Position numbers and translations under genes: made by a program. Positions 56,220 through 64,000 of a stretch of 64,000 nt of DNA are shown here, piece after piece. Source of the DNA: Ciceribacter sichuanensis (GTDB lineage Bacteria > Pseudomonadota > Alphaproteobacteria > Rhizobiales > Rhizobiaceae); assembly GCF_024055605.1 (NCBI RefSeq), contig NZ_JAMXLX010000001.1, forward strand, positions 558,001-622,000, written 5' to 3'. Under the pieces are notes generated by a model. That model saw only the letters and a program-made list of their open reading frames with translations, made no database searches and had not been told where the DNA came from. Position 1 is the first letter of the stretch. Each line of letters starts with the position of its first letter.

Positions 56220-57578
56220 TCAGATGCGTGTCAGGTAAGTCTGGTAATCGAAGCTCGAGACGGTGCGCAGGTAGGTCATGGCTTCCTTGCGCTTGGTGTC
56301 GCCGAAAATCCGCTGGTACTCGGAGCCGAAGATGTCGGCAATGAATGATGAGGTCCTGAAACGATCGACCGCCGTCAGGAAGTCGTGGGTCAGGATCTCG
56401 GGGTTCTCCGGCGCGGTGTCGGGGCTGGTGACAGGACCCGGATCCAGCGTTGCGTCGAGGCCGAGCAGCATGCCGCCGAGGATCGCCGCAAGCAGCAGAT
56501 AGGGGTTGGCATCCGCCCCGGCGACGCGGTGCTCGATGCGGGCGGCGGGGCCGTCCTTGTCAGGGATGCGGATCGCCGTGCCGCGATTGCCGAAGCCCCA
56601 GTCGATCTTGTCGGGCGCAAACGAGCCCGGCTGGAAGCGGCGGAAGGAATTGGCGAAGGGCGCAAAGACGAGTTGGGCTTCCTGCATGGTCTTCAGCATG
56701 CCGGCGGTGATCGACTTCAGCTTCACCGGATCGCCACCCTTGGCGTCGAGGATGTTCTTGCCGTCCTTATCGATGATCGACGCATGGACATGCAGGCCGG
56801 AGCCTGCCTGATCGCCATAGGGCTTGGCCATGCAGGTGGCTTTGAGGCCATGACGGCGGGCAGCGAAATCGACAACCCGCTTTAGGTAGATGCAGTCGTC
56901 GGCCGCCGCCAGCGCATCGGACCGGTGCAGGAGGTTGACCTCGAACTGGCCGGGGCCGAATTCGGCAGTGGTCGCATCGGCCGGCAGCTCCATCTCGTCG
57001 CAGTATCGGCGCACCGTATCGAGATACGCTTCCATCGCAGCGGTTGCGCGCATGTCGTAGAGCTGGAAGCCTTCGGCCTCGCCCTGCATGACAAGTTCCT
57101 TGGGCGGCATCGGCTTGCCGGTCTCGCGGAAGTCCGGCTGCACGACGTAAAATTCAAGCTCGGTGGCCACAACCGGAGTAAGGCCCCGCTCTTCGTAGCG
57201 CTTCAGAACGTTGGCGAGGATCGCGCGCGGGCAGATGTAATGGGGATTTCCGTCGAGCGTATGCATGGTGGCGAGCACCTGCTTCGAACCGGCCGGACCC
57301 CAGGGAAGCGTGGTCAGCGAGCGCTTGTCTGCAACGCAGATGCCATCGGGATCGCCAAGGGTCAGCGAGATGCGGGTGATGTCGTCATTGTCGTCGCCCC
57401 AGATGTCGAGCGACTGGGTGGAGGCCGGCAGACGCACCGCGTTTTTCCAGACTTTGTCTTCGGCCTTTATTGGGACCATCTTGCCGCGCAGGTCGCCGTT
57501 CATGCCGACGAGCAGAACTTCGATGCGCGCAGACGGGTCGGCTGCGGAGTTTGAGGCGGCCTTGGACAAATCAGTCAT
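56220..57578 (-). CDS. Glutamine synthetase-family protein (gamma-glutamylpolyamine synthetase-like)
   Basis: The 452-residue protein has the N-terminal beta-grasp (IEVLLVGMNGDLRGKMVPIK) and the catalytic barrel with EFGPGQFEVNLLH, PYGDQAGSGLHVHASIIDKD (glutamate site) and RIEHRVAGADANPYLLLAAI. These fit the GlnT/PuuA branch that couples glutamate to amines rather than ammonia. The divergent class III aminotransferase supports polyamine or amine catabolism. It is not the main glutamine synthetase. ATG 57578 begins MTDLSKAASNS. Confidence 0.88.
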   Translation of the reverse strand: MTDLSKAASNSAADPSARIEVLLVGMNGDLRGKMVPIKAEDKVWKNAVRLPASTQSLDIWGDDNDDITRISLTLGDPDGICVADKRSLTTLPWGPAGSKQVLATMHTLDGNPHYICPRAILANVLKRYEERGLTPVVATELEFYVVQPDFRETGKPMPPKELVMQGEAEGFQLYDMRATAAMEAYLDTVRRYCDEMELPADATTAEFGPGQFEVNLLHRSDALAAADDCIYLKRVVDFAARRHGLKATCMAKPYGDQAGSGLHVHASIIDKDGKNILDAKGGDPVKLKSITAGMLKTMQEAQLVFAPFANSFRRFQPGSFAPDKIDWGFGNRGTAIRIPDKDGPAARIEHRVAGADANPYLLLAAILGGMLLGLDATLDPGPVTSPDTAPENPEILTHDFLTAVDRFRTSSFIADIFGSEYQRIFGDTKRKEAMTYLRTVSSFDYQTYLTRI

Positions 57579-57783
57579 GAAAAATGCTTCTCGCTGGCGA
57601 ATTGAGGGGCGATTTGGCCGCAGGAAGTGGGAAATCGACGCCCTTGCCAAACGCATTTTGGAAGGTCATGTTCGTAGCCGATAAACTTCCGCCTTTCAAT
57701 CAGGCAAGGTAGACGACCCCGCGGACCAGCCTTTACGGGCTCATCCGGCACGGTCGTTCGCGCTTGCTCCGGGGAATAACGAA

Positions 57784-59154
57784 ATGACGACAACTGCTGC
57801 TGCCCTTTCCAATCTCGCCGCCATCGACGCCGCCCATCACCTGCATCCCTTCTCCGACATGAAGAAGCTGAATGCAGCCGGTACCAAGATCATCAACCGG
57901 GCCGAAGGCGTGCACATCTGGGATTCGAACGGCAAGCAGTATCTCGACGCCTTTGCCGGCCTGTGGTGCGTCAATGTCGGCTATGGCCGCAACTCCATTG
58001 CCGAGGCAGCCTATGCCCAGATGCAGGAACTGCCCTATTACAACACCTTCTTCGGCACCACGACGCCGCCGACCACGCTGCTCGCCCAGAAGATCGCAAG
58101 CGTCACCGGCCCGACGTTGAAGCATGTGTTCTTCACCAATTCCGGTTCCGAGGCTTCCGATACCTGGTTCCGCATGGCGCGCGTCTATTGGAAGGCGCTG
58201 GGCCATGAAACCAAGACGATGGTGATCGCCCGCAAGAACGCCTATCACGGCTCGACCGTTGCCGGCGCCTCGCTTGGCGGCATGAAGTGGATGCATGAGC
58301 AGGGTAACCTGCCGATCCCCGGCATCGCCCATATCAACCAGCCCTACTGGTATGCCGAGGGTGGCGATCTTTCGCCGGAAGAATTCGGCCTCAAGGTCGC
58401 CAAGGAACTCGAAGACAAGATCCTCGAACTCGGCGAAGAAAACGTCGCGGCCTTCGTGGCCGAGCCCATCCAGGGCGCCGGCGGCGTCATCGTTCCGCCG
58501 TCGACCTACTGGCCGGAAATCAAGCGTATCGCCAAGAAATACAACATCCTGCTCGTTGCCGATGAAGTCATCTGCGGCTTCGGCCGTCTCGGCACCTGGT
58601 TTGGCCACCAGTATTACGATTTCGAGCCGGATCTGGCGCCGATCGCCAAGGGCCTGTCTTCCGGCTACCTGCCGATCGGTGGTGTGCTCGTCTCCGACCG
58701 CGTTGCCAAGGTGATGGTCGAGGAACTGGGCGATTTCTATCACGGCTACACCTATTCCGGTCATCCGGTTTCCGCCGCCGCGGCCATCGAGAACCTGCGT
58801 ATCATCGAGGAAGAGCGGCTGGTCGAACGTGTGCGCGATGACGTCGGTCCCTATCTTGCGCAGGCGCTTGCCTCGCTCGCCGATCACGACCTCGTCGGCG
58901 AAGCCGTCAGCGTCGGCCTCATGGGCGCGGTTCAGATCGCAGCCGACAAGTCGACCCGCCGTCGCTACTCCAAGCCGGACGATGTCGGCACGCTGGTGCG
59001 TAACCAGTGCGTCGCCGACGGCGTCATCCTGCGCGCCACCGGCGACCGCATGCTGTTCTCGCCGCCGCTCGTCATCTCCCGTTCGGAGATCGACCAGGCG
59101 GTAGACACGCTCCGCAAGGGTCTCGACTGGTTGAAGGACAACCACAAGGAATAG
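57784..59154 (+). CDS. Class III omega-aminotransferase (putrescine/GABA-type)
   Basis: The 456-residue PLP enzyme has KIINRAEGVHIWDSNGKQYL, FAGLWCVNVGYG, FFTNSGSEASDTWFRMAR, VADEVICGFGRLGTWFGHQY and the PLP-binding Lys in LAPIAKGLSSGYLPIGGV. This is the pattern of omega-aminotransferases using putrescine, GABA or beta-alanine with pyruvate (SpuC-like). The divergent glutamine synthetase-like gene supports a role in polyamine use. The stop is at 59154; a weak hairpin follows. Confidence 0.93.
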   Translation: MTTTAAALSNLAAIDAAHHLHPFSDMKKLNAAGTKIINRAEGVHIWDSNGKQYLDAFAGLWCVNVGYGRNSIAEAAYAQMQELPYYNTFFGTTTPPTTLLAQKIASVTGPTLKHVFFTNSGSEASDTWFRMARVYWKALGHETKTMVIARKNAYHGSTVAGASLGGMKWMHEQGNLPIPGIAHINQPYWYAEGGDLSPEEFGLKVAKELEDKILELGEENVAAFVAEPIQGAGGVIVPPSTYWPEIKRIAKKYNILLVADEVICGFGRLGTWFGHQYYDFEPDLAPIAKGLSSGYLPIGGVLVSDRVAKVMVEELGDFYHGYTYSGHPVSAAAAIENLRIIEEERLVERVRDDVGPYLAQALASLADHDLVGEAVSVGLMGAVQIAADKSTRRRYSKPDDVGTLVRNQCVADGVILRATGDRMLFSPPLVISRSEIDQAVDTLRKGLDWLKDNHKE

Positions 59155-59232
59155 GCTGACAGCAAAAGGCCGGCACTCGGCTTGCTGACAAGGGCGTGAA
59201 CTTCCGTTTAGGTAGGCGCCCGCCGCTTCCTT

Positions 59233-59346
59233 CGTCATGCCGGGGCTTGTTCCGGGATCCAGCGACCCGACGTCTGTCGGGTCAAAGACTCTTTCAGCCC
59301 AAAGACTTGGGCTGACTGGATTCCTGTGACAAGCACAGGAATGACG
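59233..59346. repeat. Three-stem palindromic intergenic repeat
   Basis: The outer arms (59233-59262 and 59316-59346) form an imperfect inverted repeat with the tcat..cc..g and ccag/ctgg ends. Inside are two perfect 8-bp hairpins: gacccgac-gtct-gtcgggtc (59264-59283) and cagcccaa-agac-ttgggctg (59295-59314). The wording (cgtcatgccggggcttgt, cctgtgacaagcacaggaat) is typical of dispersed Rhizobiaceae repeats. Architecture mirrors the larger element at 8978. Confidence 0.82.
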
Positions 59347-59401
59347 CTATCGAAAACTCCGCATATCGACCGCCGAGCGTGAACTTTCAGACGTCGTCGT
59401 C

Positions 59402-59434
59402 AAAAAAAGGCCGGCGAAGCGCCGGCCCTTTTCA
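59402..59434. terminator. Strong terminator of the DUF2218 operon
   Basis: ggccggcg (59409-59416) and cgccggcc (59420-59427) form a GC stem with a three-base loop. The minus-strand reading gives a long T-run (aaaaaaa on +), and the plus-strand side is also T-rich. Confidence 0.88.
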
Positions 59435-59454
59435 TCTTGCTGGCCACTGACCGC

Positions 59455-59742
59455 TCAGGCGGCCTTCCACTCGAAGGGAAGCGGCGCCTCGCGGAAGGCG
59501 AAGCGGTCGAGATGGCTCGATACGACGCCCTTCATCTGCTCCAGAACTTCCGGGGAAACCGCTTCGACTTCGACCGTCAGCGTGGTGTCGTCGGCGCTCA
59601 TCGTGGCGACCGCTTCGGAAAAGCGGACGATACCGCTCTTCTCTCCAAGTTCGACCTCCAGTTTGTGCGCCCAATGCTTGCAGAGCTGCTGCAGGTATTT
59701 CCAGCCGCTTTGGGTCGGCACGATGGCGATTGCCTTGGTCAT
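59455..59742 (-). CDS. DUF2218 domain protein
   Basis: The 95-residue soluble protein (KLEVELGEKSGIVRFSEAVA, SPEVLEQMKGVVSSHLDRFA) matches DUF2218, a domain often found fused to or beside siderophore-interacting FAD-binding proteins and YqjI-type regulators. It may act in iron or metal handling. The ATG at 59742 follows AAAGG and lies just past the stop of the PadR gene, so both are one operon. It ends with a strong terminator. Confidence 0.88.
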   Translation of the reverse strand: MTKAIAIVPTQSGWKYLQQLCKHWAHKLEVELGEKSGIVRFSEAVATMSADDTTLTVEVEAVSPEVLEQMKGVVSSHLDRFAFREAPLPFEWKAA

Positions 59743-59744
59743 GT

Positions 59745-60326
59745 TCAAAGCCTTTCGATCTTGCTCGCCGCTTCATCGAGAATGCGGGCTACTTCGAGCT
59801 GCGTCTCTCGGCTGACGCCGTCCTGCGAGAGCCGGTCCTGCAGGGCTGCCTTGAGGTTCTGCATGGCGCGGCGCACCGGAGCAGCGTCCGTACGTTCACT
59901 GGCCTTGGCAAGCGCCTCGAGGCGGGCCATGGCCACGGCCACCTCGTCCGCCCGCTCCACCAGATGCTGACGCCCGGCTTCGGTGATGGCGAGCAGCTTG
60001 CGCGGGCCTTCGCTGGCTTCTTCTTCCGCAAGCCCCATGTCGAGGAGCAGCGTCATGGTGGGGTAGACGACGCCCGGGCTCGGTGCATAGGCTCCGCCGG
60101 AGCGGTTCTCGATCTCGCGGATCAGGTCGTAGCCATGGCGGGGCTGTTCCTCGATGAGCTTCAGGAGCACGAGCCGCAGCTCGCCGCCCTCGAACATGCG
60201 GCGGCGTTCACCGCCCCGACCACGTCCCCGAGGGCCTTCCGGGCCACCGCCGAAGAAGCCGTGCCGCACGGCGTGCCAGCCGTGATCATGCTCGTGTCCG
60301 TTTCGTCCAAAATGAAAGTGTCTCAT
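59745..60326 (-). CDS. PadR-family regulator with His-rich N-terminus (YqjI-like)
   Basis: The 193-residue protein has an N-terminal His-rich tail (HFHFGRNGHEHDHGWHAVRH, six or more His) and an Arg/Gly-rich linker, then a PadR winged-helix domain (LRLVLLKLIEEQPRHGYDLI, GGAYAPSPGVVYPTMTLLLD) and a C-terminal dimer helix. The layout matches YqjI/NfeR, whose N-terminal His/Cys tail binds Ni or Fe and relieves repression. The downstream DUF2218 gene fits this. Upstream, atctaag repeats 22 bases apart may be the operator. Confidence 0.9.
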   Translation of the reverse strand: MRHFHFGRNGHEHDHGWHAVRHGFFGGGPEGPRGRGRGGERRRMFEGGELRLVLLKLIEEQPRHGYDLIREIENRSGGAYAPSPGVVYPTMTLLLDMGLAEEEASEGPRKLLAITEAGRQHLVERADEVAVAMARLEALAKASERTDAAPVRRAMQNLKAALQDRLSQDGVSRETQLEVARILDEAASKIERL

Positions 60327-60359
60327 GGTGATCAGTTCCTTTTGACTGTGTTTAATTGC

Positions 60360-60388
60360 ATCTAAGATATATCGTAAATCTATCTAAG
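60360..60388 (-). promoter_or_regulatory. Candidate operator upstream of the PadR-like gene
   Basis: atctaag occurs twice in direct repeat (60360-60366 and 60382-60388), 22 bases apart, about two helical turns, and agata/tatct (60365-60369 and 60381-60385) form an inverted pair around an AT-rich core (tatcgtaaatc). This lies 33 bases before the PadR start and is consistent with autoregulation. Confidence 0.45.
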
Positions 60389-60512
60389 CAAGAGGCGCAT
60401 CGAATTTTTTCCGATGCGGGGATTGGCAAGTGGGAGTAATGCGGCCCTTGGAGGCGTGAGCGCGTTGGCGTATCGTCGACCGCATCGAGGCATCAGGAAG
60501 GCATTGAACGAC

Positions 60513-60986
60513 ATGGCTGGCAAGCAGCACGAATACCGTGTGACGGTGACCTGGCAGGGAAATATGGGAACCGGCACGTCCGGTTATCGCGAATACGGCC
60601 GGGATCATGTGATCTCGGCGGACGGCAAGCCGGACATTCCCGGATCGTCCGATCCTGCATTCCGCGGCGACGCGGCTCGCTGGAACCCTGAGGACCTGCT
60701 GGTTGCCTCGCTGTCAGCCTGTCACAAGCTCTGGTACCTGCATTTCTGTGCGGTATCGGGCGTTATCGTGACCGCCTACGAGGATCACGCCGAAGGTACG
60801 ATGGTGATGGATGAGGATGGGGCCGGCCGCTTCACTGATGTCGTCCTGAAGCCGCGAGTGACGATCAAGGCCGGTACCTATCCACAGCTCGCAGCCGAAC
60901 TGCACGGCGATGCTCATGAGAAGTGTTTCATCGCCAGTTCGGTGAATTTCCCGGTGCGGTGCGAGCCGGTCATCATCGAGGAGTGA
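60513..60986 (+). CDS. OsmC-family peroxiredoxin-like protein
   Basis: The 157-residue protein has the OsmC fold with GDAARWNPEDLLVASLSACH and HEKCFIASSVNFPV; the two Cys are at the peroxidatic and resolving positions. It should reduce organic hydroperoxides with thiol cofactors. AGGAAGG precedes the ATG at 60513. It is divergent from the PadR-like gene, so metal or oxidative stress could link them, which is inference. Confidence 0.9.
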   Translation: MAGKQHEYRVTVTWQGNMGTGTSGYREYGRDHVISADGKPDIPGSSDPAFRGDAARWNPEDLLVASLSACHKLWYLHFCAVSGVIVTAYEDHAEGTMVMDEDGAGRFTDVVLKPRVTIKAGTYPQLAAELHGDAHEKCFIASSVNFPVRCEPVIIEE

Positions 60987-60995
60987 GGGAAGCCC

Positions 60996-62501
60996 TCACT
61001 CCACCGTCGGATAGATGTAGCTGTAGGCGAAATGATAGAGATCGCCGTTCCGGCTGAAATGATAGGGCAGGGCAACCGTTTTGATATCGGAAACGGCGAG
61101 CCCGCCATGTTCGGATAGCCAAGCGGCAAGGCCATCCGGCAAGGGCAGGTCTGCCTTGCCGCGATTGCGCCAGACGACCAGAATTGGATGTGTGCTGTCA
61201 AAGGCGAAAGGCTTGAGGAAGGCTTCGTAGCCCGGCAGCATCACCGGAACGTCCGGTTCCTGCAAGCGGATATTCCCGGCCATCTGCTGATCCGAGGTGA
61301 GGATCAGCGAGGGGCGGTTGGCTTCGCCTGTGATGATCGTCTGAACGGCCTGTCCATACGGCACATTGTTCTTTTCGTAGCGTCCCGTCATGCCGTGGAT
61401 CGGAATACGGACCAGCAGGATGAGCGGGATGATCACCATCGCGCCGATGCCGATGGGCATGAAGCGGGGCAGCAGCCGTTCGCTTGCAAGGTCGGCCGCT
61501 TCCAGCTTCAGACACAGATAGAGCGGCAGAGCGATAAAGAAGGGGGTCAGCCAGCGGTCCTTGATCTGGGTCGCGCCGCCGAAGATGACGAGCAGAACGA
61601 TGGCCGCAGCCGTAATCAGCATGATGCGCCCGATCAGCCGGCTCCAGGGGCTGGATGCCGAGAGTGCACGGGTGCAGTCGCGGCCAAAGGCGATGGCGAA
61701 CACCACCAGCGTAATGATCGAGAAACCGATCGCCGCCGCCACCAGTGAAAACAGGCCGGCATTGATCTGTCCCAACTTGCTGGTAGCGCCCGTCGACGTC
61801 AGTTTTCCGATCGTCCGTCCGGTTGCCACATCAAGGTGATCGAGGAACCAGAGCCCGTGCGGCAGCGCGACAATAGCGGCGACGGCGACCATGACGAGAA
61901 CGCGCCAGTCGAGCACGCGGCGACGGAACTCCGGTTCCATCAGCATGGCCAGTGCCGCAGCCGCCGGTAGCAACACGAAATTGTACTTGGAGATGAAGCC
62001 GAGCCCGATGGCGACACCCGTCAGCGCATAGTTCAAGATGTTCGGGGACTTGATGGCCCGGATCAGCGCAAAGAAGAACAGACAGGCCGCAAAGATTACC
62101 GCGACGGTGTGAGTGAGGTCGCGCTGGGCCTCGAAGCTGACCTGCGGCATGGTCAGGAGGCCGAGCGTCGCCACGATGACCAGATCGCGCGAGCGCAGCA
62201 CCATCGCCGCCGTCAGGGCAAACAGCGAGTAGGAGGCAAAGAGAATGAGGTTCTTCAGGACGGAGAGGGACGCAAGCGTCGGTCCCAGAACCTGTTCTGC
62301 GCCATATTGCAGCCAGTTGTAGAGCGGCGGCTGGCTGTCATATCCCACGGCAAGCCACTGGGCGAGGAACAGTTGCTGCCCCTCGTCGAGTTCCAGCTCG
62401 TGCGGGAGGATGAGCCGCACGGCGACATTCGCGATGAAATAGACCGCCAGCAGCAGGAAGAGAAGCTGCGGCCGCTGCCGAAGCGCGGCGACCACGTTCA
62501 C
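60996..62501 (-). CDS. GT39-type membrane glycosyltransferase
   Basis: The 501-residue protein has about eleven membrane helices. The first periplasmic loop has LELDEGQQLFLAQWLAVGYD with the acidic catalytic pair (DE) and DSQPPLYNWLQYG, as in ArnT/PMT-type lipid-linked sugar transferases. The C-terminal soluble region (ILVVWRNRGKADLPLPDG) is short. It follows the GT2 gene with a 4-base overlap (ATGA), so they act together: GT2 makes the lipid-linked sugar, GT39 transfers it to an envelope acceptor. Confidence 0.9.
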   Translation of the reverse strand: MNVVAALRQRPQLLFLLLAVYFIANVAVRLILPHELELDEGQQLFLAQWLAVGYDSQPPLYNWLQYGAEQVLGPTLASLSVLKNLILFASYSLFALTAAMVLRSRDLVIVATLGLLTMPQVSFEAQRDLTHTVAVIFAACLFFFALIRAIKSPNILNYALTGVAIGLGFISKYNFVLLPAAAALAMLMEPEFRRRVLDWRVLVMVAVAAIVALPHGLWFLDHLDVATGRTIGKLTSTGATSKLGQINAGLFSLVAAAIGFSIITLVVFAIAFGRDCTRALSASSPWSRLIGRIMLITAAAIVLLVIFGGATQIKDRWLTPFFIALPLYLCLKLEAADLASERLLPRFMPIGIGAMVIIPLILLVRIPIHGMTGRYEKNNVPYGQAVQTIITGEANRPSLILTSDQQMAGNIRLQEPDVPVMLPGYEAFLKPFAFDSTHPILVVWRNRGKADLPLPDGLAAWLSEHGGLAVSDIKTVALPYHFSRNGDLYHFAYSYIYPTVE

Positions 62502-63559
62502 GCGTCCTTCTGGTAGGTCTTGCGTACGACGTAATTCTTTTGCGTATCGGAGGACCGCGTCAGCATCTCGGCGAGAATGCCGGTGGTGATCATCTGGATC
62601 GAGGTGAGGAACAGCATGACGCCGATGAGCAGCAGCGGACGCGTGCCGATGCTCTGGCCGAGGCCGAACTTCACCCAGAAGAGATAGAGCAGGATCAGCG
62701 AGCTGATGGCGCCAATGATAAGGCCGATAGTACCGAAGAAGTGGCCGGGCCGCTGCTTGAAACGCATGAAGAACAGCACCGACAGCAGGTCGAGGAACAC
62801 GCGGATGGTGCGCGAGATGCCGTACTTCGATTCACCGAACTGGCGGGCATGGTGGGTGACGACCACTTCCCCGATCCGCGAGCTGGGAACCACGGAGGCG
62901 ACCCAGGCCGGAATGAAGCGGTGCATGCCGCCGAGGATACGGACCTGCTTGATGACGGCGGAGCGATAGAGCTTCAGACCGCAGCCGTTGTCGTGGATCT
63001 TCACGCCGGTGACGGAGCCGATGAGATAGTTGGCGCACCAAGACGGGATCTTGCGCAGAACCAGCGCGTCCTGTCTTGCCTTGCGCCAGCCGCAGAGCAG
63101 GTCGAGGTCCCGGGCGTTCAGTTCGGCCACCATGGACGGGATATCGTAGGGATCGTTCTGCAGGTCGCCGTCAAGCGTTGCGATCAGCCGGCCACGCGCA
63201 GCGTCGAAACCGGCCTGCAGGCCCGAGGCCTTGCCGAAATTGCGCTGGAATTCGACGATGCGCAGGTCGAGGCCCTCGCGGTCGAGGTAGGAGCGCGCAT
63301 AGGAAAGCGTGCGGTCCGTCGAGCCGTCGTCGATCAGGATGAGTTCCCAGCTCTTGTCGAAGCCCTTCATCGCTTCGCAGATTCGGTCGATCAGCGGGCC
63401 AAGGCTCTCCTCTTCGTTCATGACGGGCACGACGAGCGACAGCTCAACCTCGTAGGCGGCACCGTCTTCAATAGGCTGGGAGAGGCGTTCGAACGACACG
63501 GGGGAGGACTCCGGAAAATACTGGCTTTTGCTGGGGCGTTTGTTATAGGAACTACACAT
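62498..63559 (-). CDS. GT2 polyprenyl-phosphate glycosyltransferase (ArnC/DPM1-like)
   Basis: The catalytic domain (ELSLVVPVMNEEESLGPLID, ELILIDDGSTDRTLSYARSY, RLIATLDGDLQNDPYDIPSM) has the DDGS and DGDLQ motifs, followed by two C-terminal membrane helices (about 260-310). It should transfer a sugar to polyprenyl phosphate. Starts at 63583 (ATG), 63559 (ATG) and 63499 (GTG, with a GGAG site) are possible; 63559 is a compromise. It is coupled to the GT39 gene and divergent from a UPF0104-type gene. Confidence 0.88.
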   Translation of the reverse strand: MCSSYNKRPSKSQYFPESSPVSFERLSQPIEDGAAYEVELSLVVPVMNEEESLGPLIDRICEAMKGFDKSWELILIDDGSTDRTLSYARSYLDREGLDLRIVEFQRNFGKASGLQAGFDAARGRLIATLDGDLQNDPYDIPSMVAELNARDLDLLCGWRKARQDALVLRKIPSWCANYLIGSVTGVKIHDNGCGLKLYRSAVIKQVRILGGMHRFIPAWVASVVPSSRIGEVVVTHHARQFGESKYGISRTIRVFLDLLSVLFFMRFKQRPGHFFGTIGLIIGAISSLILLYLFWVKFGLGQSIGTRPLLLIGVMLFLTSIQMITTGILAEMLTRSSDTQKNYVVRKTYQKDA

Positions 63560-63589
63560 CGAGCGCAATTCGGAACTTTTCATAACGCC

Positions 63590-64000
63590 ATGCAGAGCGA
63601 TGCGGCCATGCGCCGCCCTTCGGCATTCGCCCGCCATCGGCTGACGCTGATCGCGCTTGCCGCCATTCTCGCCTATGCCGTCTTCGTGCACTACATCTGG
63701 GGCTGGTCGACGATCTTCGCCGAATGGCATGCGGTCGGATATGGCACCGTAGCACTCGCCATCGGGCTCCTGGTCTCGACCTATTTCGTCCGCGCCTGGC
63801 GGCTCTACGATTACTTCCCGCGGCAGACGGGTGGGCGTTTCATCGAGCTCTTCCATCTTGCCCAGGTGCACAACCTTCTGAACATCATGCTGCCCTTCCG
63901 CAGCGGCGAGACCAGTTTTCCGCTGCTGATGCGCACCGAATTCGGCGTGCCGCTGCTGCACGGAACCTCGGCGCTGCTGGTTATGCGGTTTCTTGACCTG
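63590..64000 (+). CDS. UPF0104 / lysylphosphatidylglycerol synthase transmembrane-like protein, 3' truncated by window
   Basis: The first 137 codons are present with no stop before the right edge. The product reads RRPSAFARHRLTLIALAAIL, then AYAVFVHYIWGWSTIFAEWH, YFVRAWRLYDYFP, HNLLNIMLPFRSGETSFPLL and MRTEFGVPLLHG, with membrane helices near 15-35 and 55-75. The R(S)GE...P.LM pattern is that of the UPF0104/LPG-synthase transmembrane family (YbhN-like), which flips or modifies lipids. It is divergent from the GT2 gene. Start 63590 or 63608. Confidence 0.85.
   Translation, partial: MQSDAAMRRPSAFARHRLTLIALAAILAYAVFVHYIWGWSTIFAEWHAVGYGTVALAIGLLVSTYFVRAWRLYDYFPRQTGGRFIELFHLAQVHNLLNIMLPFRSGETSFPLLMRTEFGVPLLHGTSALLVMRFLDL

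Noticed and set aside
57733-59238. 501-codon minus-strand frame opposite the aminotransferase
   Set aside because: Antisense shadow; the plus-strand enzyme has all PLP motifs.
1-64000. CRISPR arrays, tRNA, rRNA or intact insertion sequences
   Set aside because: No regular short direct repeats with spacers, no tRNA-like T-loop strings with cloverleaf context, no transposase frames were found.

Overview
The window is chromosomal DNA from an alphaproteobacterium of the family Rhizobiaceae (Rhizobium, Agrobacterium, Ensifer group); the genus cannot be fixed from the sequence alone. The reasons are high GC with NNC/NNG codon preference, the rhizobial order feuQ - cycHJKL (ccmIEFH) - degP - two-component pair - glnE - pleC, Rhizobiaceae-type palindromic intergenic repeats, and many clear rhizobial homologues. 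It is mostly ordinary core genome, with a more variable middle and right part made of regulator/effector pairs and transporters.

Layout. 1-12.3 kb: the end of a FeuQ-like sensor kinase, a small lipoprotein, the cytochrome c maturation operon ccmI-E-F-H, a periplasmic DegP protease, an OmpR/EnvZ-like pair and glnE. 12.4-19.6 kb: an unrecognised protein, a HAF-repeat autotransporter, a PleC-like cell-cycle kinase and a DUF4344 metallopeptidase. 19.7-28 kb: pepN, an unusual soluble MCP/Cache protein, DMT and MFS transporters, a conserved unknown protein and two small ORFs. 28-33.9 kb: uracil-DNA glycosylase-like protein, Hsp70-like protein, a divergent AmpR / class D beta-lactamase pair, two paralogous tiny membrane proteins and an atypical SDR. 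34.1-43.2 kb: a 1124-residue autotransporter with an endonuclease/exonuclease/phosphatase-like passenger, DeoR regulator, GlcD-like FAD oxidase, CorA-like transporter and ETF-ubiquinone oxidoreductase. 43.4-50.7 kb: EF-hand protein, a decayed second copy of the ETF-QO 3' end, pentapeptide protein, ilvE, AraC/DMT pair, DoxX, LtrA and an L,D-transpeptidase. 50.7-64 kb: DMT/Lrp pair, quinone-reductase-like/HxlR pair, MFS, lipid-kinase-like protein, glutamine-synthetase-like and class III aminotransferase genes (probably polyamine or amine catabolism), a His-rich PadR/DUF2218 operon, OsmC, and a GT39/GT2 operon divergent from a truncated UPF0104-type membrane protein.

How the genes work together. 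CcmIEFH with DegP serve the periplasm and c-type cytochromes. GlnE sets glutamine synthetase activity. Several divergent pairs look like self-contained sensing modules: AmpR with OXA-type beta-lactamase, HxlR with a quinone oxidoreductase, Lrp and AraC each with an exporter, and PadR with DUF2218.

The least explained features are structural. A 265-bp nested palindrome before glnE has three perfect stems and two homologous, inverted, covarying hairpin lobes. A smaller three-stem repeat lies at 59.2-59.35 kb. A palindromic repeat has been absorbed into the ccmH reading frame. A degenerate copy of the etfQO 3' end lies beyond the EF-hand gene.
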